From: Diabrotica undecimpunctata
Taxonomy: Eukaryota > Arthropoda > Insecta > Coleoptera > Chrysomelidae
DNA: 64,000 bases
NCBI RefSeq assembly: GCF_040954645.1
Contig: NC_092806.1
Coordinates: forward strand, 76,076,141-76,140,140
Direction of reading: 5' to 3'
Shown here: positions 24,246 to 36,590 of the stretch, piece by piece
Layout: each line of letters opens with the position of its first letter
How positions within the stretch are numbered: the first letter of the stretch is position 1
Notes under the pieces: model-generated
What the model was told of the DNA's origin: nothing
The model's input: only the letters and a program-made list of their open reading frames with translations
Databases searched by the model: none
Program-made: the position numbers and the translations under genes

Positions 24246-24287
<42 letters not shown>

Positions 24288-24300
24288 CATATACATATAT

Positions 24301-24371
<71 letters not shown>
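24075..24371. repeat. (AT)n microsatellites flanking the ribozyme hairpin
   Basis: Two AT dinucleotide tracts (about 24075-24128 and 24248-24371, the second with a few interruptions) bracket the hairpin at 24140-24247. Confidence 0.9.
24172..24229 (-). ncRNA. Hammerhead ribozyme (type I-like)
   Basis: On the minus strand: CTGATGA, one extra T, stem II GAG/CTC with an 8-nt loop, then GAAAC, a 4-nt ACGT loop, and GTA. Stem III is therefore two base pairs (A-U, C-G). The predicted cut falls between 24184 and 24183. Stem I pairs GCTC with GAGC next to the core, then CCAC with GTGG after an internal loop, and GAACT with AGTTC outside. ATTTCATTTC/GAAATGAAAT close the whole hairpin at 24140-24250. 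All invariant core bases are present. The single deviation is the extra U after the CUGAUGA box. Such motifs occur in PLEs and retrozyme-like repeats. Confidence 0.72.
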
Positions 24372-24376
<5 letters not shown>

Positions 24377-24429
24377 GTATGTAAAATTATAGCAGTATGC
24401 ATTATATTAAAATTATAGAAGTATGCATT

Positions 24430-26520
24430 ATTTTAAGTTATTTATCAGCGGCTTACAAGCGAAACACACTAAGTCAAAATACATAGTTTTGAGATAATCT
24501 TGTTTTAAATATTCTGTTAGAAGCACGATGTACAAAACTAACGTTAATATTTTCATATTCGTTGTGAAAATTATACTTGTACTGTAGAAAGTTAGGAAAC
24601 TGTTTCTCATACTTAAAATACTTTACCTTTAACCAGTTGACCGTTTGCTCTTTTTGATCCTCTTTCTTATTAACAATAGTAAATTGTGCAAGCTTTTTCA
24701 AATCTAAGAATTCGTTATAATTAACTTCACGGGTATTATAGGAAGATTTATTCCCTTTGTTGCCCATTTTAGAGACATTTTCATATTCGTGAACACTAAA
24801 AATCTCCACAATTGTTTTGGCACTTTCAATAGCGCTATGCATGGAATCTGCTTCCATATAGTAATGTCCACTTTCCATGAACTTTTGCTCAATTATCCGA
24901 AGACTTGGATGATTTTCAACAATATGTAAAAGCAGAGCAGATATTTGAATATTTCTGTTCTGTTCTCCACACGTATCTGAAAAAATCGTTAGATGTTCTA
25001 TATCAGATAATGAATTAATTTACATTCCCAGGCAAGTACCAATTTCACAGCTTTCACGCTTACCATTGACTTCGGTCCAAAAATAACAGAATGCATCATT
25101 TGGTGGAGCAGATTCATAAATTGTAAAATTTTAGACATTCAGCTTTCTAAGATAATACAAGAGACTTATTTGCAATGATGGAATTTGTAAAACGCTTTTC
25201 ATATCACATGTAATTGATTTAAATTTTTTATTATTTTTTGCTATTCCTTTGTCTGAATTTTTTCTTTCATTGCAGCCCCTTTTCTGTCTAAATAACACCT
25301 ATAATTAAGCTCTGTCGCTTGATTTTCTTGTTGGGATGCTTTTGTGTATTTGTTACAGGTCAAACATTGGTCTTTCTTAAATTTGAAAAATGATATATTA
25401 AATTAATTGCAAAAGATTCGCCCATAAGTTATCTGACTTAAGCTTGGCAAATTGTCCTGTTTACACTTTTCCACGAACAGGTGGAAATTCCTTTTTTTAA
25501 TATTGAGATTGCAATCTACATTAAGTCTTTTTAAAGACGTTCTAGTGTAGTGACTTTCTACAACAGGAAAGCTTTCAATGTGTTTTTTTGCTCTTATTCT
25601 CGTTTCCTCTGAAGTTTTATTGCCACTTACGGCCCCTTCTGTCTATTCCACTATATTCACCGCTTTCATTCTACTCTTTAAAGGCATTACTTATAAGCAT
25701 ATTGGAAATAGATAATGTTTTACAAAAACATTTCTAACACACTTGACTTTTCTTTCCCATACTTGGGAAAAAATAGGATTTTGCGTTGGATCGCATTTTG
25801 CTATTTTCTCCTTTTCTAGGCCTGCGACGTTTTATTGCATTAGAAAGCACATTCAATAATATAAAATATTTCTGTCTTTGAAATGACATAAGTTTGGCAT
25901 AGCAACTTCCGGTTCTCTTCAGAAAAGTTATTTTGGCACTTAAATCGACATTTAGATCAATCAACCTCTTTTGGAATTTTAGGAGCTTGCATTCTACCAG
26001 TGGTACTTTTGTAGAGTTTTCCTTCAACTCGTTTGCTTTTTTCAACATTTCTTTTCCACACAGATGGTCTTGGGGCGTTCCATCGGCATCTTTTAGGTCC
26101 TACTTGACTATTTTCATTTGAATTTGTTTTTCCATCGGCTGCTGTATAGTTTCCTTCACGGGTATCTAAATTATCACTTTCATTACCTGGCGGAATATAG
26201 CCGCTATCCTCCATAAATTCATCAGAAGCCTGGTCACTTATTTGAGGAGAACCTGACTGAATATCTTGAAAAAAATTATCAAAAACAGACATTAAAAATT
26301 GTAAATGACTTGTGAAAATTTCTTCATAACTAATCCAATTTTGCAATGGAAACGTTAAATATTTGATTTTAATAAAACGATAACAAAAGAATTAGATCTT
26401 GATAAATGCTAGTTAATTCAAAAAGCATTTTAAACACAATATTGTTTGTGTATGACTTACCCTTTTTTAGCATATTCAGTATTTTATCAGCACGTCTCAT
26501 TTTTCTTACAGGAATAATTA
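24430..26520 (-). pseudogene. Transposase-like gene of an insect-expanded family, broken copy
   Basis: A short first exon at 26502-26460 begins MRRADKILNMLKKG and ends at a GTAAGT donor. Main blocks follow: an acidic region with FMEDSGYIPPG; WNAPRPSVWKRNVEKSKR; KSTTGRMQAPKIPK (to ~25975); a Cys-containing block after a frameshift; then FSDTCGEQNRN (~24985), FMESGHYYMEADSMHSAIE (~24875), FLDLKKLAQFTIVNKK and VNWLKVKYFKYEKQFP. I know this arrangement from a repeated gene family in beetles and aphids that has no settled name. The conserved Asp/Glu blocks suggest a DDE-type nuclease, which is inference. At least three frameshifts are present. Confidence 0.65.
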
Positions 26521-26845
26521 ATAAGTACATACAAAATTCAAAACCGTTAACGAACTTATCACGAGAAACACTGGAATAAAACTGACAAAACCTATGCAAT
26601 ATATCCAAACAAATAATTAATTTTTTATAAGTTTGAACAAGTCGCTCTGCGTACGTCAGTCGGTAGGTTCATTCGTAGTCAAGTGAAATACATTTAGTCA
26701 CTTAGTGTGTTTTGCCTAAATCATATATAGTTTTTGAGACTTAGTGAGAAACATAATAAGCCGACGATATGTTCTATATGCATATTAAATGTAAAATAGT
26801 GATTTTTTTCTAAATCTAGTTTATATAATTCTGTTATTGAGATTA

Positions 26846-27214
<369 letters not shown>

Positions 27215-27366
27215 CTAAATAAACGTCTACTAAGATGAAACGGAACGAATAAGCTTTGGTATGAATATAATCAATATATTTTAATTTATTAACAACAATA
27301 AAAAATTAGTGATTAGAAAATAAAAAAAATGACTCCACATTCTGACTACGTACTTCACATTAGAAA

Positions 27367-27374
27367 TATATATG

Positions 27375-27431
<57 letters not shown>
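27367..27431. repeat. (AT)n microsatellite
   Basis: An AT dinucleotide tract just upstream of exon c. The minus-strand frame of alternating Ile-Tyr over it is a shadow. Confidence 0.9.
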
Positions 27432-28429
27432 TTTAATGATAACAATAAAACAATCACGACAAAGAATATATTCATTAAGTTACACAAACATTTTAAAAAC
27501 TAAAAAAAAAAACCGTTCCACCTGTGTACGAGACCCCTCAAAAAAGTGAAAGATTTTTATTCTTGTACTTTTTGTTTCTACTTTTGTACCTTTTGTTTCT
27601 TTATTTTTGTATTTTTTGTTTCTTCGCATATTGTATTTTTGCAGTTTCTCGTCTAATTTGGGTGCTTAAAACACCCAGCAGTGTGACGAAGAACACTTTC
27701 ATCCTAGTTCAACCAACCCTAGAATGGGAGCCCTTCGCATCCTAGTTAATAGGCGCCCTCTCATCCTAGTATGGGCTCGCTTTTGATCTCAATACAGACC
27801 GACGCTTCCAGTCCTAATTTTTAGGTCACCTTTTATCCAAGATTCGACTGTGTCAAAGTCCATCATTCGGTGTAACGTTATCTTTTTACTCCGTTAAATT
27901 TTTATTCTACAGTAAAATTATAACGTTAAATTGTTACTCTTAGAGTAAAATTTTCACGTTAAATTTTTACTCTGTCAAAATTTTACTCTCTGATTCGGGG
28001 TAAGTACCACATTGGAAAAGTTGATATCTACTATACTAAAGATATATAGGTTCTTCTTCTCAAAAAAAAAAAAATAATACATTGACGATGAAGAAATACC
28101 ATGGGTATATTCCACGTTATTAGTAACTAACTCGGACTAACCGGGAGCTCCAAATCCATGGGCTGTCACAGTTAAAACTTCCGGCTACAAACAGCTATTC
28201 CATATTACAAGATAGCATTGCATATCTAAGTTCCTCTCTTAGTTCCCTGATTTCTTGTTTTTTGCTGTTTGTCCAAAGAAATAAATTTTGTTGTTGCAGG
28301 TACATGTTTTGTTGATTTAGATATCCTTTGTAGGTCTATTTTTTGAACAGCTTTGATGACAAATTGGTTCAGTTCTTTGGATTTTATTTTTATTATTATT
28401 GTTTGTATTTTTTGGAAATATCGTTATTT
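27432..28429. other. Intron sequence with short TTTTACTCT repeats
   Basis: Near 27885-27990 the words TTTTTACTC, TTTTACTCT and ACGTTAAAT recur in both orientations, giving a small block of overlapping inverted repeats. The CCTAG-containing stretch at 27690-27830 recurs loosely four times. No coding frame is supported. Confidence 0.45.
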
Positions 28430-28640
28430 AATAATTCAACGTAGACTTTGACATCCTTTATAATTCGCTGGATGTGTGCCCCACATAGAATACATTTTGC
28501 TGGTTTTCCGTCTTCTTTTTTCTTTGCAGAATTATGGTAGTCGTCTTGTCCAGCACACTTGACATCTGAATTTTAGTGATTCGTGTATGGCCATAATTTT
28601 GACATCTTTTACATTGAACTAGGGTTTGAATAAAAGCAAG
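28430..28640 (-). pseudogene. LINE gag-like ORF1, zinc-knuckle fragment
   Basis: The minus strand reads LVQCKRCQNYGHT near 28615. After frame changes it gives KPAKCILCGAH near 28500, the CCHC knuckle arrangement of Jockey-type ORF1 proteins that bind RNA. It is only ~200 bp long and broken by stops. Confidence 0.65.
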
Positions 28641-28649
28641 GATATCAGC

Positions 28650-30845
28650 TACTTCATCCTTTTATTGAAGACGTTTCGTGTATTAAATTTATACGCATCA
28701 TCAGTTCATCTACAAAATTATTTAAATAAGCAAACATCCATAGATATAAAAAAAATTGCACATGGTTTACTTTACAAAAGATATGCAACAATAATTTGAT
28801 GAAAAGTAAAGAAAATAGCTAAATTTATGAAACCATATAGATTAAAAGTATAAAACGTTCAGTTTGAGTCATCAAAAAAAAAACAGAACTACTTAAGTCA
28901 GTTTTGTAAAAGTAAAAAAGAGTTCAATGAACATATTTAAAAAAAAACTTTAGTGTAAGTTATTGCTTCCAACAGGTTTCTTAACTACCATTCTTATCAT
29001 CCATTTAAATATAAAATCAACCTCATCCAATCCCATAGTTTTAAGTTAAACAAATTATCACATGGGGTTAATTAAAATTTTACTTAGAAGTATTCTTATT
29101 GAAAAGTTCTACCGCTCCTCTTAATTAATAAGTATCTTTTCTCGAGAAATTATAAATCCAAAATGAATGATTTACCCAATTGTGACCAATTAAGGTAAAT
29201 TTCAAATAATATTGTTAACCCTTTCGCTACGGGCCAAGTATCGGTTGCGCTTTGCTCATATACGTCGCCGGGAAAATTTTGCACTTCGCGAACGAGACGG
29301 CCACTCAGTAGTTTACATTCTTTATATTGAAGTGGTTGAATCGTTTTTCGTTTGTCGGGAGTTTGTTTATATTCGTTTTATCGAAGTAGTGGAATTTTTT
29401 TTCGTAAAACTTAAAAAAAAACGGTATTTAGAAAGTACGGCGCTAGAGTGGGTGATGTGCTGCCGTGTATGTACGGCATTAATATGGTGTATTTGCGGAT
29501 CGTAACGTACATGAACGATACTAGTAAGCAAGATGGACAATGTAGAACGTACTATTACGATTATAGCTCTCCAAAGATGTAAATATATACTTAAAAATGT
29601 TCGGTGACAGAACCTGAACGATGGAGATTAATTTGCGTAATAGTACGGCGCTCGCTCATCAAAGCTGCAAATGAAAATCGCACTTTTACGGCAACAGTAT
29701 CGAAAGGTATACAGTTCTGCAAACTACAACACATGGGACTCCTTTGACTACGTTAATATCCCATTATTCTTCACTACCCTATTTTCCCCAAGTGACAGAT
29801 AAACTTATCTAACTATTTAAAAATATACTAGTTAAATTAGAGTAGCAATAAAAAACGCAAAAACTGTCAGGACTTTTTTCCAAGACAAAAACACCCTTAT
29901 CCTCACTGAAAGAAGTCAATGTTGTTTATCACATTCCCTGTGCTGAATGTAAGTCTTGTTACATAGGTGAGACTGGGCGGTCACTTAAGGGTATATTAAC
30001 CTCCCACCGCACTGAGATTAATTTATCTAAGCACACATGTGCTCTGGCAAAACATGCTATCACTACTAAACATAAGGTCAATTATGAAGAGGATAAAATT
30101 ATTTGCAATGAAAGAGAATTTCACTAAAATACAGTTTAAACACCCAAATGGCTCAAGTTACTAATGTCAGTTCTCTCAATAAGAGAACTGACTTTAGTAA
30201 CTTGAGTCAAATCTATCACTCTTTAATCTTGTGGAACTGAATTATATTCTTTATACAGTTTCTACAGTACAACTAGATTCTTTATACAGTTTTTATTAGC
30301 TAATATTTAATAATTTTTATAGACCTTATACCTTAATGACTCATTAAATATTAATAAATTTATACTTGTTAATTGCATTTGCATAATTGCTTGTTGGATA
30401 TAGTAAGTAAGCAATTTTGATTTATTCATCTGAATCGTTAGTGATTCCATGTAAGCACTAGTTGCGTCCTCACATGTTACTGCAAAGTTGAGATCAATAT
30501 CAATGATAGAGGTGGTTTTTTTAAATCCTTGTTCAATTCATTGATGTCAACTTAAACTAACTTTGGCAACACCCTGGTATGCTACTTGTTGAATTTGTGG
30601 ATCTCTTCCAATATAACCTTTGAAGTGATCGCATTGTGCCGGTAATTTTACTTTGTCACTTATTGCTTAGAACAAGCCGTTTAATTAACTGTTAACGATT
30701 TATTACTTACACTTAAGTTTTTTTAACATGTCTGTTCTTTGAACTCTTTTTAAACTTTTACAAAACTATCTTATTTCTGTTTTTTTTTAAACTCAAACTG
30801 AACGTTTTGTACTTTCAATTTTTCAGATTTTCGTATTCCTGGATA
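28650..30845 (+). mobile_element. Penelope-like element 3 with inverted flanks
   Basis: The GIY-YIG nuclease is at about 29910-30130: VYHIPCAEC, SCYIGETGRSLK, then ALAKHAITTKH and EEDKIICNERE. Bases 28845-28960 and 30690-30840 are inverted copies (both carry AAACGTTCAGTTTGAGT and AGTTTTGTAAAAGT), as in the inverted terminal parts of Penelope-like elements. The RT domain is missing; 29200-29840 is unrelated sequence starting TTAACCCTTTCGCTACGG at 29215. A hammerhead-like core lies at its left edge. Confidence 0.65.
28660..28715 (-). ncRNA. Hammerhead-like motif, degenerate
   Basis: The minus strand carries CTGATGA (28704-28698), one extra T, an imperfect 6-bp stem II, GAAAC, then GTC with almost no stem III. 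Stem I is TGAA/TTCA. It shares the extra U with the motif at 24172. Stem III is too short for an efficient single-unit ribozyme. Confidence 0.4.
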
Positions 30846-30849
30846 TTAG

Positions 30850-32720
30850 CTTAGATTTTATCATTCTGTTTAGTGTTCCTACAGCTTTACTTCCTTTAGT
30901 AATTCTTTTGTCTATTTCAATATATTCTTCGGCTCTATTTTGTAATCGTCACTCCAAGATATTTGAATTGATCCACTTTCTCAAAACAATATTCTCTACT
31001 TCCGCAACTCATTCTTAAGTTATCTTCGGGCTTTATTTTCTTTGCTCTCATTTCGAATTATTTTGTTTTATTTTCGTTTATACATAGTCCGAACTTTGAT
31101 CTCGTAATCAATGCAATATCGTCTGCGAAAGCGATAACTTGTTGTCTCTTGTAGTATATTATACCATCTGTCTATACACCACTTTGTCGTAGAATAGCTT
31201 CTACTGTAAGGTTAAAGTAAGTTGTGGACAGTGGATCTCAGTATCTTAATCTCTTCCTTACTGTGAAAGTCTCTGATAACCTTCCTTCCAGGATTACTTT
31301 ATTTAATGTTTCTTTTAAGGTCATTTCCCTAAGAGCCATCACTTCGTACAGTTTTCTCTATCGATTGAGTCGTATGCCTGCTTAAAGTCTATAAACAGAA
31401 TGTGCAAACCTAGATTTTGTTCGTATTTATTGAGCAATATTTGCTTCATCGTAAAAATCTGATCAATTGTAGACCTTCCTCTTCTAAACCCTCCCTGATA
31501 TTCACCTATTATTTCAGATTCATATTTTGTTAGCCGGTTTATTATTAATAAAGCCAATATGCTACATCCAATAAAGCAATTCCTCTATAATTTTGACATA
31601 GGCTTTTATCTCCCTTTTTTGTGGATCGGATATATGGATGCAATTTTCAGCCTTGTGGTAATTTCCAATTTTTCCAAATTCGTTTTATTAGGTTGGTTAT
31701 GTCTTACTTCATTTCCCAGTATTCTCGTTTCTATTTTCTGCAGGTCAGTTTTGATTTTTTCTTTGCTGCTTCATAACTTTTCATCGTTTCTGTTATATTT
31801 AGTACATTCGTTTGTATTTTAGCCTTTCTTCTGGCTTCTAAATCCCTTTTAAATTCCGTATCGAACCAATCTTTACAAAGCAAACGTGTTTATTTTTCCT
31901 TATGTCTTTTCTGTCGCTTTCGTTATTATCTTCTCTATTAGTGTCCATTCTTGGTCAGTATCTTATTTGGAATTGTTTCTTCTACTCTTTTTGTTATACC
32001 CTCTTTTAACTGGTTTTTGATGTTTTCATCCTTTAGTTTTTTTTTACATTAAAACGCTTGGTTGCATTTAGTTTTTGCTTAGGTTCATTTTTGGAATTTC
32101 TTGTATTAAAGTTGCTACTACCATAAAATGGTCCGTGTTGCTGTCTGCCTCTAGGAAACTTCTTACATTCGTGATGGTATTGGCGTTTTTATTTTCAATT
32201 AAAACGTGGTCTATTTGATTGGCAGTATTGCCATCCGGGGAGATCCATGTTGTTTTATAGATGTCTTTTCTGTCAAAATGTGTACTCATGATTTCCATAT
32301 TTTGTTCTAGTGCAAAATTTATTAGTAGCATGCTGTTTTAATTTGAAGTTTCGTGTTTAACTTTTCCCTCCCGTGATATTTTTGTAAATGTTTTTCTTCC
32401 GATTTTTGCGTTATTACTAATTTTAGATCGTACTTCGGTAGGTCGCTTAAAAGGCCTTCTAATTGGTAATAAAAATCCATTTTTATATCGGTGTGTTTAT
32501 CTTCACTCGGTGCCTGTACGTTCACTATAGATATTTTACGGTACTTTCCTCTTAGACGCAAACAGCAGATCCTTTCCAAGATTGGTTTAAAGTCTACTAC
32601 ACTTCGTACTCAGTTCGTATTGATTCAAGATGCTGCTTAGATTTTTCACTCCTCACTCTTCATAAATACTTCATTCTACGTAGCTATTTTATTTGGTTTC
32701 CCTTAATTTACATCCTTTGT
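30850..32720 (-). mobile_element. LINE (endonuclease and RT), degenerate
   Basis: The minus strand begins with an endonuclease: KISIVNVQAP near 32525, then TTWISPDGNTANQIDHVLIE near 32255-32195 and DHFMVV. The RT palm is at 31557-31339: EYQGGFRRGRSTIDQIF and FIDFKQAYDSIDR. A FADDIALIT-type box lies near 31130 and CGSREYCFEKVDQF near 31005-30960. Stops are frequent. The style fits RTE/CR1-like elements. Confidence 0.75.
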
Positions 32721-34639
32721 TTGTTTGCTCGTCTGTATAATTATCTTTTTTGTTTACATTTTCCCCTTACTGTTTACCTTTTCCGTCTTTAATTGTTCAC
32801 ACTGAGCTGCTTCTTTTCTATTAAATGCATTGCCCATGTCTTCCAAAATTCCTTTATCTGTATTGCAGTTTAATTCCTTTCCATCAACTTTCAGTTTCAT
32901 ATACTCTATTTGTATCTTCCTTCCCTTGCTATTTTTCTTATTGCAGCATGTATTCCTCTTTCCATTTTTGTCTTTTTGGGGACTGCTCTTGCTCGGTGAC
33001 CTCTTCGTTACTTTGCTCTTTTAAAAAATATCTTCGTCTCCACTTTCTGCTTTATTTCTTTTTTTTTTTTTCAGTTCCAGTTCATTTTGTCCTCAGAGGC
33101 TTTGACCTTTATCCGATCGGTAATTGAAAACACTTAATTTTTAATTTACTGATAACATAATCCAAAAAAATATAACCGATTTACTTCCTCTATAAAAATC
33201 CATGTTAACTACATTTTGCGCTATTTATTGTATGCAAATTGTCCTCGAAAACATCCAAAATTTGAGACAAATCTTGGAGCAAATTTACACACGTCTAACT
33301 AGCACGATTTCCAGTACCGGACTCCCATATACAAAATATATTATATTATTAATAATTTGCTTAAATATAGTTTTTCAATATTTAAGGAAGGTATACTTTT
33401 TAGTGTTAAAAAGAAATTATTTAGTCATGAAAGTATGCTTTCAATCATCACCTAAAATAATATCCAGCCTAGTAATGTTTAAATACATTTAAGACCCCTA
33501 AAAGATATCTGATATGGACCACGGCTAATTAATGACATGATCTTATTAACTTAGGATGTGGTGTTCGTGTAGCTTCCTAAAAAGTTAAGACAATCGATAA
33601 CTTAATGGTATTCTTTCTCAAGCTAGTTTTTAAGTCTGTCCTTCGATGGCCTATTACTGAACACATGTTACTGAATAACGAATGATTTGGTAGTTGAACT
33701 AATTCCGGTCCACAAAATTCTGTTATAGAAAATTATTTAGAATACTTTTTCAGTATAAAACAATATTAGTAAGATGATAGAAGATTTATGTTGAAGTGAA
33801 GGGGTGCAAAAGTGCATTCGTTTCAATTTATAGTATAGTATAGATAGTAGACTTTTTTAATACGCCTTACTTTATTCGTTAACGGCCCACGATGTTTTCG
33901 ATAACACCTATCGGATCGATTTTGCTTTTTGTTTAAACATTTTTTTTTTGTCATAAGCTTTTCTGTGCTCAATTAGTCGGGCTGATTTATTATATGTTTT
34001 TAAACGTTTTCCTTAATAACTTAAAACATAACGTTAACTTGACGTTGACTTGGCACTAACTTCACGCTGAGCCGATGTTGAATTGCCGCTAACTTCACAC
34101 AGAGGCAAAGTTGTCTTGGTGTTAACTCAATGTTGACGTTGATATATAAGTTGTCTGTAATATCTTCCCCTTTTTCTTAGTCCTTGATAATCCTATGCAC
34201 ATACACATACTAATAACATGAAATTACCAAATCTTTGTAGTTTAATTATAGTATGCAACTCACAACCAACCTACTGCTGCTTCTATATCTAAAATATACT
34301 ATATTAAACGCTTTTTTACGTTTATATATACCTTATATAGTCTCTTTGTTGCAACTTTATCTGCTTCCGTTCCCGAGTGAACGCCCAAAAACCAAGGCAA
34401 ATTTTCTGCACTTCTTTGGATTTTATGTGCTCCTAATAACCGAAAATCTTTCATGTAGCCAAATAGGCCAGATAACGAAAAATAAAAGCATACATGGATG
34501 AAAAGTGTGTGAATATAGTACAACAGATTAGTTTAGATATAATATGCATAGACTTATAATGACAAGTCTTAGCGCTGCAATATATACCCGTTCCCCCAGT
34601 GCGACAAAGAAAAATTATGCAAAGTAGTTCCTGCATCTC
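32721..34639. other. Mostly unassigned; possible LINE ORF1 remnant at the left
   Basis: On the minus strand, 32780-33110 is very Lys/Glu-rich in broken frames and may be the ORF1 region of the LINE at 30850-32720. From 33120 to 34639 the sequence is AT-rich with only chance frames. I see no inverted ends. Confidence 0.35.
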
Positions 34640-36590
34640 TTTCTACTTCTTCTTCAAGTTCCGCTCCTATCAGAGATTGGAAATCATTCTGGTAATTATA
34701 ATTGTGTTGGTTACGCGCCTGAATAGTTCAATTGAACTGCATCCAAACCATTCACGGAGATTGCGTAGCCACGAGATTTTACGTCTTCCTACGCTTCTTC
34801 TGCCTTTGACTTTACCCTGAATTATATTCCTTAGTAGTTCGTATTTTTCACCTCTCATGATGTGCCCCAAGTATTCCAATTTCCTGATTTTTATGGAATT
34901 TAAAACTTCGCATTGTTTTCCTAGTTGTTCAAGAACTTATTCGTTTGTTTTGCGATCCATCCATGATATTTTCAAAATACGTCGGTAACGCCACATTTCG
35001 AATGCTTCTAGGTTTTTAATGTTGGATTTTTTTAATTGTCCAAGCTTCAACCCCATATAAAAGTATAGAGAAAATATAATATCGAAGCATTCTTATTCGA
35101 AGCGATATATTGATATCGCGATTACAAAAAAGTTTTTTCATTCTATTAAAAGTTGACCGTGCAATTTCAATGCGGTATCTTATTTCTTTTGTCTGATCAG
35201 TATCTTCTGTGATCCATGCTCCAAGGTATTTGTACGAAGATATTTGTTCAATTTCTGTATTATCTAGTACTAGCTTAACTTTGATGTTTTGTGCTTATGT
35301 AAATACCATGAACTTGGTTTTCTTCAAATTCATTTTTAGTCCATAATCGTTGCAATATATATTTAGATATATTTAGTTGTTCAGCAAGGTGTTCTAGTGT
35401 TCTTCTAGTGTTCCTGTCAGAAGGACGGTGTCGTTAGCATATCTTATGTTATTAAGTGGCTCACCGTTTATTATAAGGCCCTCACTGACCTCGGCAAGCG
35501 CTAATTCTGAGATGGCTTCACTGTATAAATTGAATAACAAGGGTGATAAAATAAACCCTTGGCGGACCCCACGGCGAATCTGGATATCCTCGGTCAGTTC
35601 ATTTTCAACTTTCACTTTTGCTGTTTGGTTCCAATAGAGGTTACATATGATTCTAATGTCTCTACTGTCTATGTTTTTATTTAATAAAATTTCTTTAAGC
35701 TGATTATGCTGCACTCTGTCAAATGCCTTCTCAAAATCAATGAAACAGACATATACTTCCTGATTTATATCTAAGCATCTCTGCGAAAGAATACTTACTG
35801 CAAACAGTGCATCTCGTGTTCCCAGTCCTTTCCTAAATCCCATTCGTGTATTACTTATGCCTTCATATAATTTCTTATGTATTCTATTATGAATTACTTT
35901 TAAAATCCATTGAACTCCTTTGCATTGGCTTTTTTGTGTAGCAGTATGAATGTTGATTGGAGCCATTCTTTAGGTATTATACCTGTTCTATATATGGTAT
36001 TGAATAGATCCAAAAGAAGATCAATAGATTCAGTATTCACAATTTTGAGTAATTCGATACGAAGTTCATCAGGCCCGGAAGATTTACCACCTTTAGCTTA
36101 TTTCATTGCATATTAAATTTCTTCTCGTATAATGTCAGGCCCAGTATCATCCTTAAATTCTTTTGGTGCTTCTGTTCTCTCTTTGTCTTCAAAAAGTTGT
36201 GCTATATATTGTGTCCATCTCTGCATTTTTTGGTTTATATCTGTTATAAGTGCACCACTTTCATCTCTTAGTTGCCTAGTTTGAAGTGTTTTTCCCATTC
36301 CTGTTAATTCTCTAATTCTTTTATGCGTGTTAAAAAAGTCATATTTTTTCTTAATTTCTTCTAGTTCTTGGAACTGCTCATGTAACATTCTCTCCTTAGC
36401 TTCTTTTATTCTCTTTTTAATTAATCGATCAGTTTCATTATATTTAATTGGATTTTTTGTTTTGAATGATTTTCTTTCATTCATTAATAGTAGTATTTCT
36501 TCAGTCATCCAGTCTTTATGTTTTCGTTTCTTTGGTTTTTCTCTTCCTTCTCTTTCTACTGAGCGGGGTCTATTGTCCACGTGACCTTCC
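34640..36590 (-). mobile_element. RTE-type LINE with long open RT frame
   Basis: A 155-codon linker frame (36580-36113) contains HKDWMTEEILLLMNERK and a Lys/Glu-rich coiled coil. After a short gap the RT frame (35966-35394) reads GFRKGLGTRDALFAV, VCFIDFEKAFDRVQH, GVRQGFILSPLLFNLYSEAI and NNIRYANDTVLL. The catalytic YADD is YAND here. The C-terminal block YLGHIMRGEKYELL to GRRKISWLRNL is at 34879-34670. The copy is 5'-truncated and lacks the endonuclease, but is less decayed than other LINEs here. Confidence 0.8.

Noticed and set aside
29212..29505. 97-codon frame with Arg- and Phe-rich sequence
   Set aside because: No recognisable motif, no splice sites, and it begins at what looks like a transposon end. 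Treated as chance.
32825..33127. Hydrophobic plus-strand frames
   Set aside because: They mirror a Lys/Glu-rich minus-strand region next to a LINE. No start context, splice sites or family motifs support them.
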